Made by a program: the position numbers and the translations under genes
Assembly: GCF_947087965.1 (NCBI RefSeq)
Contig: NZ_CAMUES010000001.1
Coordinates: 399,491 to 463,490 of the forward strand
Origin: an uncultured Mobiluncus sp.
GTDB taxonomy: Bacteria > Actinomycetota > Actinomycetes > Actinomycetales > Actinomycetaceae
Direction: 5' to 3'
DNA length: 64,000 bases
Shown here: piece after piece, positions 17,617 to 26,752 of the stretch
Numbering within the stretch: the stretch's first letter is position 1
Layout: the number at the start of each line of letters is the position of its first letter
Notes under the pieces: model-generated
Told to the model about the DNA's origin: nothing
Seen by the model: only the letters and a program-made list of their open reading frames with translations
The model's database searches: none

Positions 17617-19461
17617 GTGGCGGAAACGACAAATCGGAATAGGGAAACTCAGATTCCCATCAAGCGGGCTTTGATTAGCGTGTGGGACAAAACCGGACTG
17701 GAAGAACTGGCACGGACTCTGGTCGAAGCTGGTGTGCAAATCATTTCCACCGGCTCCACCGCAAAAAAGATTGCGGCAGCGGGTCTCCCCGTCACCCCGG
17801 TAGAAGACGTGACGGGCTTTCCCGAATGCCTGGAAGGGCGGGTCAAAACCCTGCACCCGCACATTCATGCCGGTATCCTCGCAGATCGGCGCAAACCTGA
17901 CCACGTCAAGCAGCTGCAGGACCTGCAGGTCGAGCCGATAGACCTGGTGGTGTGCAACCTTTACCCCTTCGAGGACACGGTAGCCAGCGGTGCCGACTTT
18001 GACGCCTGTGTGGAACAGATTGACATCGGCGGGCCTTCCATGGTGCGTGCCGCGGCAAAGAACCACCCCTCGGTGGCGGTGGTCACCGCGCCTTTCATGT
18101 ACCCCCACGTCATCGAAGCAGTCCAAGCAGGTGGATTTGACCTGCGCGAACGCCGAATCTTGGCATCTCAGGCTTTCGCGCATACCGCTGAATATGACGC
18201 TGCCATTGCCACCTGGTTTGACGACCAGATTACTCGTTTCGCCATGGAAAGTATCGGCGCGGTGGCGTCGCAAGATGAATCGGATGAGGATTCCGTGATG
18301 TCGGAATGGGTGGAGCTCTCTGGGGATCGAATTGCCACCCTGCGTTACGGGGAAAACCCGCATCAGTCTGCGGCTCTTTACGTTGACCTTGAACAGATTG
18401 CGGACATGATGGAAGAGAATCCCGACGGGGATTGCAACTGTCCCGCCTGCGCTCATCACCCCGAGTTGGACGATATCGAGGCTTGTGACCGGGCCGGTTC
18501 GGACCCCCAGTCCAAGCCGGCTCCCGGCATCGCCAACGCGATTCAGCTGCATGGCAAAGCAATGTCGTTCAACAACTACACGGACGGGGACGCGGCGATA
18601 CGCGCAGCTTATGACCATGCGGAGCCTTGCGTGGCGATTATCAAACACGCCAACCCCTGCGGCATTGCGGTAGCCGCTGATGTCGCTACCGCACATCGCA
18701 AAGCCCACGCCTGTGACCCGGTCAGTGCCTTCGGCGGTGTTATCGCGGTGAACCGTCCGGTGACGGTGGAGTTGGCGAAACAGATCGCCCCGATATTTAC
18801 CGAGGTAGTGCTGGCTCCGTCGTATGAGCCGGGAGCGGTGAAAGCCTTGGCGGCAAAGAAGAACCTGCGCGTGTTGCGCGTCACCCCGCCAGCCCGAGGG
18901 GCCCTGGAAGTGCGCCAGGTCAGCGGGGGATACCTGGCTCAGCAGCGTGATGACGTGGCGGAGCCGGGGGACCGTTCCAGCGGTTGGACCAAGGTGTGCG
19001 GTCCTGACGTTGACGAAGCGACCTTGCACGACCTGGAGTTTGCTTGGCAGACTATCCGCGCCACGAAGTCTAACGCCATTCTCTTGGCACATGACGGGGC
19101 GACGGTCGGCATCGGCATGGGCCAGGTCAACCGGGTGGATTCCTGCAAACTGGCGGTGGAACGTGCCAACACCCTGGGCGGACGTGAAACCGGAGACGCC
19201 GCTGCGAATCAAAGCGATGTGGCCGGGGGCGCTCGTGCCGAGGATTTGGCGGTGGCGGCTCCACCCGAGCGAGCTCGCGGAGCGGTCGTGGCTTCCGACG
19301 CGTTCTTCCCGTTTGCCGATGGGCCGCAAATCCTCATTAACGCGGGTGTGAAAGCCATCGTGCAGCCCGGCGGTTCTATCCGTGACCAGGAAACCATTGA
19401 TGTGTGTGAAAAGGCCGGGGTCACGATGTTCACCACCGGGGTGCGTCACTTCTTCCACTAG
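17617..19461 (+). CDS. purH: Bifunctional AICAR transformylase/IMP cyclohydrolase with insertions
   Basis: Carries out the last two steps of IMP synthesis. The N-terminal MGS/IMP cyclohydrolase domain (ALISVWDKTGLEELAR, STGSTAKKI) and the AICAR transformylase domain (LRYGENPHQ, KHANPCG, SDAFFPFADG) are intact. At 614 residues it is about 90 longer than usual because of two insertions: residues about 255-300, with a CNCPACAHH cluster, and about 520-556, Ala/Glu/Arg-rich. It starts at GTG with GGAAGG upstream. A separate promoter in the 115-base gap after purN is possible. Confidence 0.95.
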   Translation: MAETTNRNRETQIPIKRALISVWDKTGLEELARTLVEAGVQIISTGSTAKKIAAAGLPVTPVEDVTGFPECLEGRVKTLHPHIHAGILADRRKPDHVKQLQDLQVEPIDLVVCNLYPFEDTVASGADFDACVEQIDIGGPSMVRAAAKNHPSVAVVTAPFMYPHVIEAVQAGGFDLRERRILASQAFAHTAEYDAAIATWFDDQITRFAMESIGAVASQDESDEDSVMSEWVELSGDRIATLRYGENPHQSAALYVDLEQIADMMEENPDGDCNCPACAHHPELDDIEACDRAGSDPQSKPAPGIANAIQLHGKAMSFNNYTDGDAAIRAAYDHAEPCVAIIKHANPCGIAVAADVATAHRKAHACDPVSAFGGVIAVNRPVTVELAKQIAPIFTEVVLAPSYEPGAVKALAAKKNLRVLRVTPPARGALEVRQVSGGYLAQQRDDVAEPGDRSSGWTKVCGPDVDEATLHDLEFAWQTIRATKSNAILLAHDGATVGIGMGQVNRVDSCKLAVERANTLGGRETGDAAANQSDVAGGARAEDLAVAAPPERARGAVVASDAFFPFADGPQILINAGVKAIVQPGGSIRDQETIDVCEKAGVTMFTTGVRHFFH

Positions 19462-19553
19462 AATCACTGGCGGGAGCGGTGATTTGGCGATTGCCGGTCT
19501 CGCCGTCCCGTCCGATTACTGTAACCGACCCTGCAAACCGTCGAGGGATTCTT

Positions 19554-19916
19554 TTGAACACCACAAACCCGCCACAAACCCCCGAACCCGCCACGCCGGA
19601 CTGGCAGGCATTGGATTCAGTGACGCCTGACCAGCCCGTCTTGGTGCCTGACTCGGGTCCGCATCCGTTTGATGCCCCCAGCCGTGTCCAAGTGCTGCTG
19701 TTGGGGGCTGCGGTAGTGGTCCTGTCGGTGTTGTCCGTAGTCGGATGGTGGCAAGCGGCGGTTTGGGGCCTGGTTGTGGCACTGCTGGCGCTGGCGGTGT
19801 TTCGCCTGACTAACCGCCACGCTTGGACCAGGGCGCGGGGAACTATCTTTGATGTGACGGTACTGGTTGCAGCGGCGGCAGGTATTACCCTGGTGATGTT
19901 GGTATTGCCGGAATGA
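19554..19916 (+). CDS. DUF3017 membrane protein
   Basis: A small protein with a Pro-rich N-terminus and three transmembrane helices, in the position right after purH where DUF3017 proteins occur in other actinobacteria. I chose TTG at 19554 (120 residues) because GAGGGA precedes it at five bases. The frame is open upstream to 19479, where the purH 3' region would otherwise be read. The function is unknown. Confidence 0.7.
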   Translation: MNTTNPPQTPEPATPDWQALDSVTPDQPVLVPDSGPHPFDAPSRVQVLLLGAAVVVLSVLSVVGWWQAAVWGLVVALLALAVFRLTNRHAWTRARGTIFDVTVLVAAAAGITLVMLVLPE

Positions 19917-19967
19917 ACTGCGAGAACTTGGTAGCGGGAAAATTTAGAAAGTTGGTAAGCTAACCCT

Positions 19968-21869
19968 ATGGCTGATGAGAGACGTAACAATCGAGATGAG
20001 ATTACCACGCGGGCGCAAAATCCTATGGACAAGCCCGGATGGGTGGAAATGGGCGGCGAGCGGTTTTGGCATTGCCCGCGGTTGTTTACTGCCGAGAAGC
20101 ACCAAACTTTACCTTGGACCCTAGCGGATCGGGTGCGTCGTCTGCCCAACGCGAAACTGTTAGACCGCAAGACCGAGCTCGGCGGGTGGCGGTCAATGAC
20201 GGCTGTGGAGTTCAATGAGGACGTTCACTCGGTAGCGCGCGGATTGATTGGGATGGGCTTACAGCCCGGGAATCGCTTCTGCATCATGGGTCACACCTCA
20301 TATGACTGGATGCTGCTGGAATACGCGGGATTCTGCGCCGGACTGGTGTTGGTTCCCATTTATGAGACGGATTCTGCGGAACAAATCGCGTGGATTCTAG
20401 AGGATTCCGACCCCTCTTTGGTGGTGTGCGAAACGAACGCGATGCGTGAGCTGGTTAGCTCGAAACAGGATTGCGGCCGCAGCCTGAAACACGTGTTGTG
20501 CCTGGAGGATTCCGCGGTAGTCAGAATCAAAAAGGCCGGTATGGACGTTCCCGATTTCCAGGTTGATGAGCGTTCCCGTGCGGTGACCATCGACGACTTG
20601 GCCACGATTGTGTATACGTCCGGGACTTCCGGAAAGCCCAAAGGCGTGGAAATCACGCACGGGAACTGGATGGAACTGCTGGCCAACGGTATGAAGTGGA
20701 TGCCAGAAATTGCTGGGTATCCGTCCTCTCGGCTGCTGGTGTTCCTACCTCTGGCTCACGTTTTGGCTCAATACCTGCAGTTGCTTCAGGTATGGGGGGC
20801 GGGCACCCTGGGTCATGCTCCCAATATCCGCAACCTCATTACTGACCTGCAGGAATTCGCCCCGTCCTACGTGATGGTGGTGCCGCGGGTATTGGAAAAG
20901 ATATACAACACGGCTCAGGTTCAAGCCCGAGCGCACCGGATTTCCCGGATTTTGTTCTCTCGGTCGGTAAAGGTCGCCGAAGCGTATTCACGGGCTTTGG
21001 ATACCGCAGAAGGTCCCAGCCGGCGGCTGCGGACGAAACGCTTGGTGTATTCCCAGTTGGTATATCGCCGAATTTTGTCGCTGTTTGGGCCGAATTTGAA
21101 GTTTGTGATTTGCGGCGGGGCACCGTTGAGCGAAGAACTCGGGCACTTTTTCCGCGGCATTGGAATGCCGGTGTTGGAGGGCTACGGTTTGACCGAAACC
21201 TGTGCGCCGCTGTGTTTCAACAACATTAAGAATTACCGTATCGGTACGGTCGGTCCTGCCGTGGCAGCTACTGATCTTAAGATTTCCCCCACCGGTGAGT
21301 TACTGGCAAAGAGTCCGGCCATATTCCACCGCTACCACAATAATCCGGAACAAACCGAGGCCGCTTTTGAAGATGGCTGGTTTAAGACCGGTGATTTGGC
21401 GGCTATTGACCAGGAAGGTTTCGTCCGAATTACCGGGCGCGCCAAGGATATTATCGTCACTGCCGGGGGCAAGAACGTGGCGCCTTCCGTGCTGGAGGAT
21501 CCGCTACGTCAGTATGCCCTGATTAACGAAGTGTTGGTGGTAGGTGAGGGGATGCCTTTCGTATCTGCCCTGATTACCCTAGATGCAGATATGTTGCCAA
21601 CCTGGCTAAAGAACCACGGTATGCCTACGATGGACGCGCTGACCGCCTCCAAGGATCCCCAGGTTCTCCAGGCGATTTCTCGAGCCGTGGAGCGAGTCAA
21701 CGCCCGTGTGTCCCGCGCCGAGTCTATCCGCAAGTTTAAGGTCTTGCCGACCGCCTTTACCGTAGAGAACGGTCTGCTGACCCCGTCGATGAAGGTGAAG
21801 CGTAAGGAAGCTGCCGCGGCGTTTGCTGCTGAAATTGAGGAACTTTACGCTGACAAACTGGTGAAGTAA
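19968..21869 (+). CDS. Long-chain fatty acid-CoA ligase (AMP-forming)
   Basis: A 633-residue ANL-superfamily enzyme that activates fatty acids through acyl-adenylates. The P-loop (YTSGTSGKPKGVEITHG), the adenine motif (GYGLTETCAPL), the Asp hinge region (GWFKTGDLA) and the C-terminal lysine domain (ITGRAKDIIVTAGGKNVAP) fit FadD15-type ligases. TAAGCT lies six bases before the ATG and there is no ribosome site, so the mRNA is probably leaderless. Longer and distinct from acetyl-CoA synthetases. Confidence 0.92.
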   Translation: MADERRNNRDEITTRAQNPMDKPGWVEMGGERFWHCPRLFTAEKHQTLPWTLADRVRRLPNAKLLDRKTELGGWRSMTAVEFNEDVHSVARGLIGMGLQPGNRFCIMGHTSYDWMLLEYAGFCAGLVLVPIYETDSAEQIAWILEDSDPSLVVCETNAMRELVSSKQDCGRSLKHVLCLEDSAVVRIKKAGMDVPDFQVDERSRAVTIDDLATIVYTSGTSGKPKGVEITHGNWMELLANGMKWMPEIAGYPSSRLLVFLPLAHVLAQYLQLLQVWGAGTLGHAPNIRNLITDLQEFAPSYVMVVPRVLEKIYNTAQVQARAHRISRILFSRSVKVAEAYSRALDTAEGPSRRLRTKRLVYSQLVYRRILSLFGPNLKFVICGGAPLSEELGHFFRGIGMPVLEGYGLTETCAPLCFNNIKNYRIGTVGPAVAATDLKISPTGELLAKSPAIFHRYHNNPEQTEAAFEDGWFKTGDLAAIDQEGFVRITGRAKDIIVTAGGKNVAPSVLEDPLRQYALINEVLVVGEGMPFVSALITLDADMLPTWLKNHGMPTMDALTASKDPQVLQAISRAVERVNARVSRAESIRKFKVLPTAFTVENGLLTPSMKVKRKEAAAAFAAEIEELYADKLVK

Positions 21870-21931
21870 GGCCGCTGAGTCTCCTCGGGAAGACAACCGC
21901 AACTCCAGGGGGAACTTTCCTGGAAATTTAT

Positions 21932-21943
21932 CTCGATATCGAG
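21932..21943. promoter_or_regulatory. Palindromic operator in the icd promoter region
   Basis: A perfect 12-bp palindrome CTCGATATCGAG flanked by A/T (TTTAT...TAAAATTT), 55 bases before icd. It shares the form CTCGATRTCGAG with the site before sucC. I see it nowhere else in the window. Confidence 0.6.
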
Positions 21944-21998
21944 TAAAATTTCGGTGGTGGCGATAAGCCCGGAAAATTGACCTCTACAAGGAGTAAAA

Positions 21999-23216
21999 AT
22001 GGCGAAGATCAAAGTGGAAAATCCGGTTGTCGAACTCGATGGCGATGAGATGACCCGCATTATTTGGCAACAGATTCGCGAAAAACTCATTTTGCCTTAC
22101 CTGGATGTGGACCTGAAGTACTACGACTTGGGTATCGAAAATCGCGACAAGACTGAGGATCAGGTCACTGTCGATTCCGCCAATGCCATTAAGAAGTACG
22201 GGGTGGGCGTGAAGTGCGCGACCATCACCCCTGATGAGGCCCGCGTGGAGGAATTCGGACTGAAGAAAATGTGGAAGTCCCCCAACGGCACTATCCGCAA
22301 CATTCTGGGCGGGGTCATTTTCCGCGAACCCATCATTATGCAAAACGTCCCCCGATTGGTGAAGGGCTGGGACAAGCCGATTGTGGTGGCGCGTCATGCG
22401 TTCGGCGACCAGTACAAGGCGACCGACTTTAAGGTTCCCGGCGCCGGCAAGGTCATGTTGAGCTGGGTGCCTGATGATGGTTCCGCCCCGATTGAGCATG
22501 AGGTTATTCACATGCCTGAAGCGGGCGGTGTCACCATGGGGATGTACAACTTTAACGATTCCATCCGGGATTTCGCCCACGCCTGCTTTAACTACGCTCT
22601 GGTCCGGAAGTATCCGGTGTACCTCTCTACCAAGAACACGATTCTAAAAGCGTACGACGGCCAGTTCAAAGACATTTTCGCCGAAATCTATGAAACCGAA
22701 TTCAAGGACAAGTTTGAGGCCGCCGGTTTGCTCTATGAACATCGGTTGATTGACGACATGGTCGCCAGCTCCCTGAAGTGGCACGGCGGCTACCTCTGGG
22801 CGTGCAAGAACTATGACGGCGACGTCCAGTCCGACACGGTGGCGCAGGGTTTCGGCTCGCTGGGGTTGATGACTTCCGTGCTGATGACCCCGGACGGGCG
22901 CACGGTTGAGGCCGAGGCGGCTCACGGCACGGTGACGCGCCACTACCGGGCTTGGCAGCGTGGGGAAAAGACCTCCACTAACCCGATTGCCTCTATCTAT
23001 GCCTGGACGCGCGGGCTGGCGCATCGCGGCAAGCTCGATAACACTCCGGCGGTCATTGAGTTCGCCGAGACCCTCGAGGATGTCATTGTGAAGACTGTCG
23101 AGGGCGGTCAGATGACCAAGGATTTGGCGCTGTTGGTCGGCGGGGACACCCCCTGGTTGACCAGCGATGACTTTATGAATGCGTTGGACGAGAATCTCCA
23201 GGCTCGCTTGGGCTAG
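21999..23216 (+). CDS. icd: NADP-dependent isocitrate dehydrogenase (homodimeric type)
   Basis: Oxidises isocitrate to 2-oxoglutarate. At 405 residues it belongs to the eukaryote-like homodimeric class: VVELDGDEMTRIIW at the N-terminus, SPNGTIRNILGGVIFREPI for substrate binding, and the nucleotide loop EAAHGTVTRHYR typical of NADP use. It starts at ATG after AAGGAG. Alone between its own promoter and a strong terminator. Confidence 0.97.
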   Translation: MAKIKVENPVVELDGDEMTRIIWQQIREKLILPYLDVDLKYYDLGIENRDKTEDQVTVDSANAIKKYGVGVKCATITPDEARVEEFGLKKMWKSPNGTIRNILGGVIFREPIIMQNVPRLVKGWDKPIVVARHAFGDQYKATDFKVPGAGKVMLSWVPDDGSAPIEHEVIHMPEAGGVTMGMYNFNDSIRDFAHACFNYALVRKYPVYLSTKNTILKAYDGQFKDIFAEIYETEFKDKFEAAGLLYEHRLIDDMVASSLKWHGGYLWACKNYDGDVQSDTVAQGFGSLGLMTSVLMTPDGRTVEAEAAHGTVTRHYRAWQRGEKTSTNPIASIYAWTRGLAHRGKLDNTPAVIEFAETLEDVIVKTVEGGQMTKDLALLVGGDTPWLTSDDFMNALDENLQARLG

Positions 23217-23226
23217 CACTCTTCTG

Positions 23227-23264
23227 GGGGAATTCCGCGGGTCTCCGCGGAATTCCCCATTTTT
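23227..23264 (+). terminator. Rho-independent terminator of icd
   Basis: A perfect 14-bp GC-rich stem (GGGGAATTCCGCGG and its complement) with loop GTCT, followed by ATTTTT. It begins 10 bases after the icd stop. The next 230 bases hold no gene that I can see. Confidence 0.93.
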
Positions 23265-23492
23265 AGGGTGATTTTGCTGCGGCTCGGTGTTGCTCCGGTA
23301 GCCCGAAGTCCTTTGTGGTGGGCACTCCTCCCCATTTCGGGATTTGCCTGGTTCCCCGGTCTGAGGACGGATTTGCAGGTTACTACCCAGGTATGAGGTT
23401 ACGGGTGCTGGTGCGGAGCCGCAGTTGCTTATGCTTACTAAGCAGATGAAATCACTATGCTTACGCTAAATACCACGACAGGAGGGAATCTA

Positions 23493-24860
23493 TTGTCGTT
23501 CGTAGGAAGATCCTGGCGTTACGTCGCCCGGAAACGAATCAAAACCATCATCATTTTCGCTATTTTCCTGGCGATGTCTACGGTGCTGATGTCCGCTAAC
23601 GCGGTGTCTCGCGCCACTGACGCCACTGCGGCGGAAATCGATGCGAAAACCGGGCAGGGCTTCGTGTTGGGGAACAATCCCCAGTTCAACACCGGCACCC
23701 CGCGGGGCGCGGGGAACGTAAAGCCCGCGGATATTAAAAAGATTGCCGGGATGGACGGGGTAGAGAACTACGTCGCCCGCCAGAACGTCACCGCGGACCT
23801 GGTGGATGCGAAGGCCCAAAAGCTCGACCGTCAAGACTATGACGAAACTAAAGAAGCCCAGTTCGGCAACGCCGTGAACGTGTGGGGAGTCAATGACACC
23901 AAGATGGACAATAACTTCCGCTCCGGGGCGTTAAAGCTGGTGGCGGGCCGCCACCTGAACGCTCAGGACAAAAACAAATCCATCATCAACGAGGACTTGG
24001 CGAAAGCCAATAACCTGACTATCGGCAGCAAACTGAAACTCAAGGGCAACCCTTATGACGCCGATAACCAAAACCACTCGACTAATGAAGTCACCACCGA
24101 AATCGTCGGACTCGTATCTGGGTCGAACGCGGACCGGGCGGTATCACGCAACGAGCTGTTCTCTAACACCGTGTTCACCGACCTGGACACGACCCGGACG
24201 CTGTACAACGTCACACCTGCCACCGAAATCTATCAAGACGCGAATTTCTTTGTGAAAAAGGGCGCCAACTTTGACGACGTGGTGAAAGCCGCCTCTGCCA
24301 AAGACATCGACTGGCGCAGCTACCAGCTGACCCGTTCCACCCAATATCTCGCCGGTATCACCGGTGCGATTGACGGGATTCGCAGCGTCATGCGCACTAC
24401 CACAGTCGCTACCTTTGTGCTGGCCGGGGCGATTTTGGCGCTGGTGCTTTGCCTGTGGCTCAACGAACGCAAGAAAGAGACGGGAACCCTGCTGTCGATG
24501 GGGGTGACGAAAGCGAGCATTATGGCGCAGTACGGCCTGGAGCTTATCTTTATTGCCATTCCTGCTTTCGTCCTGTCTTACTTTGGGGCGGGAATGTTGG
24601 CGCAGGGCATGGGTACCTCCGTACTGTCCTCGGTCAATCACCAAGCCGCCCAAGAAATGGCGAAGGCTGGCCAGTTCGGGGCAGATATGGAATCTTCGGC
24701 GTCAATGAAAACGCTAGAGAAACTCACTGTTGACCTGAGCCTGGCCTCCGCTACCCAGGTTGCGGTTATGGTGCTGGTGCTGATTGCGATTGTCGTGGTC
24801 ATTGCGTCCCTGCCGATGCTGCGCAAGAGCCCGCGTGCCCTGTTGGTGGATAACAAATGA
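23493..24860 (+). CDS. ABC transporter permease, FtsX/MacB type
   Basis: A membrane permease with one N-terminal helix, a large extracytoplasmic domain (about residues 45-290) and three C-terminal helices with an FtsX domain. TTG at 23493 is preferred (455 residues) because a perfect AGGAGGG lies just upstream; an ATG at 23457 has none. It overlaps the next permease by ATGA. With the second permease and the ATPase it forms an exporter of the MacB/LolCDE superfamily. The substrate (peptide, lipoprotein or antibiotic) is unknown. Confidence 0.88.
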   Translation: MSFVGRSWRYVARKRIKTIIIFAIFLAMSTVLMSANAVSRATDATAAEIDAKTGQGFVLGNNPQFNTGTPRGAGNVKPADIKKIAGMDGVENYVARQNVTADLVDAKAQKLDRQDYDETKEAQFGNAVNVWGVNDTKMDNNFRSGALKLVAGRHLNAQDKNKSIINEDLAKANNLTIGSKLKLKGNPYDADNQNHSTNEVTTEIVGLVSGSNADRAVSRNELFSNTVFTDLDTTRTLYNVTPATEIYQDANFFVKKGANFDDVVKAASAKDIDWRSYQLTRSTQYLAGITGAIDGIRSVMRTTTVATFVLAGAILALVLCLWLNERKKETGTLLSMGVTKASIMAQYGLELIFIAIPAFVLSYFGAGMLAQGMGTSVLSSVNHQAAQEMAKAGQFGADMESSASMKTLEKLTVDLSLASATQVAVMVLVLIAIVVVIASLPMLRKSPRALLVDNK

Positions 24861-26065
24861 ACGGGGTGTGGTCACGATCTTGGCGTTCGGTCGTCCGTCG
24901 GCCGCGGCGCAGCCTGCTGATGGTGGCGATTATCACCTTGGTGTTTACCGCCCTTGTGGCTCAATCCGGGGTGAAATCCACCATGTTGAGTGTGCGTGAT
25001 GCCATCAGTTCCAACGTTTTGGCGGGATTCACCGCTACCAGCCAAACCGGTCAGCTCCCCGACCAGACCCGGAAACAACTCGCGGACCTGCCGGGGGTGA
25101 AACGCCACGCTTATGAGGGCGAGGCTGCGGCGAAACCGGAGAACGCGAGCCTGGTCAGTGCCGCTGGCGGGATTCAGTTGGATCCCGAGTTTGGTGGGGA
25201 TTTGCTGGGAATCAAAGGCACCAGCGATTCGTCGCTGAACCCGGAGTTCTTGGGGAAAATCTATACCCTGGAACAGGGCTCTCACATCGGCAAACCTGGT
25301 GTTGAGGCAATGATTCACCGCGACTTCGCCCAGAAAAATTCCCTGCACCTGGGAGACACCCTGGAACTGCGCCACGAAAACACCGTGGTGCGGCTAAAGA
25401 TCGGGGGGATTTATTCCGGGAAAGCCGAAAACCCTACCGGCATGCCCTCGGGGAACTCGGAAAACCAGGTGTTCACAAACCTTGACGCCCTGCAAAAGCT
25501 CGGCGGTCAGGTCAGCACGGCCCGGTACTTCACCGAACGAGCCGACCAGCTGCCCCAGGTCCTGAAAGCGGCCCAGGCCACGGCCCCGAAGCTGAGCCTG
25601 GAAAATAACTCGGCGCAGTTCGCCGATGTCCTCCAAGCCATTTCCGGGGTCGACCAGATGCTGGGAATGCTGCTGTGGGGATTTTGCCTGGCCGGAGCCC
25701 TGGTTTTGGCCCTGGTGGCGACGTTCTGGGTGCGCTCGCGACTGCCCGAGATTGGTATCTTGCTGTCCCTGGGCAAGACGAAACTGGAGGTCGGGCTGCA
25801 GTTCCTCCTGGAGGCGGTCATGTTCGGGGCCATCGGTGCCGTGCTGGCAGTCATTCTGGGACGGCTGTTGTCAAACAGTTTGGGTCAGCTGGTGCTGGCC
25901 AAAGCCGGGAATGAGACGTTAGCGGCGTTAGCGCCCGTCAACGGAGTCGCGGGGAATGCGATGTCCCTGGGCCTTGGTTTCCTGGTCATCATCATCGCGC
26001 TGGGGCTGGCGCTGTTCCCCATCATGCGTCAAACCCCGAAAACTATTCTTTCCAAGCTGAGTTAA
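24857..26065 (+). CDS. ABC transporter permease, FtsX type (second subunit)
   Basis: A 402-residue permease with the same layout as its neighbour: an N-terminal helix after a twin-basic stretch (RRPRRSLLMVAI), an extracytoplasmic domain and three C-terminal helices. The start overlaps the previous stop. The ATPase follows 9 bases after its stop. Two different permeases in the locus imply a heterodimeric transporter. Confidence 0.87.
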   Translation: MNGVWSRSWRSVVRRPRRSLLMVAIITLVFTALVAQSGVKSTMLSVRDAISSNVLAGFTATSQTGQLPDQTRKQLADLPGVKRHAYEGEAAAKPENASLVSAAGGIQLDPEFGGDLLGIKGTSDSSLNPEFLGKIYTLEQGSHIGKPGVEAMIHRDFAQKNSLHLGDTLELRHENTVVRLKIGGIYSGKAENPTGMPSGNSENQVFTNLDALQKLGGQVSTARYFTERADQLPQVLKAAQATAPKLSLENNSAQFADVLQAISGVDQMLGMLLWGFCLAGALVLALVATFWVRSRLPEIGILLSLGKTKLEVGLQFLLEAVMFGAIGAVLAVILGRLLSNSLGQLVLAKAGNETLAALAPVNGVAGNAMSLGLGFLVIIIALGLALFPIMRQTPKTILSKLS

Positions 26066-26074
26066 GGAGAAAAA

Positions 26075-26707
26075 ATGAGCATTTTACAGTTGGATCAAAT
26101 CGATTACACCTACAAAGGGGCGGGGGCAAAAGTTCTGGACAACGTCAACTATGAGTTTGAGAAGGGCAAGTTCTATGCCATTCTGGGAGCCTCCGGGGCC
26201 GGCAAATCCACCATGTTGAGTTTGTTGGCCGGACTCGATGCCCCTACCGCGGGCACGGTCCGTTTCGACGGGGAGGACATCGCGAAAAAGGGCTATTCGT
26301 ACCATCGCAAGCACCAGATTTCCCTGGTGTTTCAGAACTACAACCTCATTGACTACCTGACCCCGCTGGAGAACTTGCGCCTGGTCAACTCGAAAGCCAG
26401 CACGGAGATGTTGGAAAAGTTGGGGTTGGACGCGAAAGAAGCGAAACGTAACGTCCTGCTGCTTTCCGGTGGTCAGCAACAGCGGGTCGCTATCGGGCGT
26501 GCCCTAGTGTCACAAGCGCCGGTCATTTTGGCTGACGAACCGACCGGCAACTTGGACGAGACGACCGCCGCGGGAGTGACGGAAATCCTCCAGAAGGCCG
26601 CTCACGAGGAAGGCAAGTGCGTCATCGTGGTAACCCACTCGAAAGAGCTGGCTCGCAACGCCGACGTGACCTTGCGGCTGCAGCGGCGCAAACTTGTGGA
26701 GCTGTAA
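26075..26707 (+). CDS. ABC transporter ATP-binding protein, MacB/LolD type
   Basis: A 210-residue ATPase: Walker A GASGAGKST, Q-loop VFQNYNLIDYL, signature LLSGGQQQRVAIGRA, Walker B VILADEPTGNLD, switch H in VVTHSKEL. It starts at ATG after AAGGAG. It powers the two FtsX-type permeases encoded just upstream. Confidence 0.93.
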   Translation: MSILQLDQIDYTYKGAGAKVLDNVNYEFEKGKFYAILGASGAGKSTMLSLLAGLDAPTAGTVRFDGEDIAKKGYSYHRKHQISLVFQNYNLIDYLTPLENLRLVNSKASTEMLEKLGLDAKEAKRNVLLLSGGQQQRVAIGRALVSQAPVILADEPTGNLDETTAAGVTEILQKAAHEEGKCVIVVTHSKELARNADVTLRLQRRKLVEL

Positions 26708-26713
26708 TAGTTC

Positions 26714-26744
26714 TTGCCTCCGGTGAGCGACTCGCCGGGGGCAA
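26714..26744. terminator. Hairpin between convergent ABC operon and NSS transporter
   Basis: TTGCCTCCGGTGAG pairs with CTCGCCGGGGGCAA over 14 positions, with G-U wobbles, in a 45-base convergent gap. U-runs are poor on both strands. Likely a bidirectional terminator. Confidence 0.6.
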
Positions 26745-26752
26745 AACTATAT

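Noticed and set aside
17575..19467. Open frame of about 630 codons opposite purH
   Set aside because: Antisense shadow of a conserved purine gene, without a ribosome site or recognisable domain.
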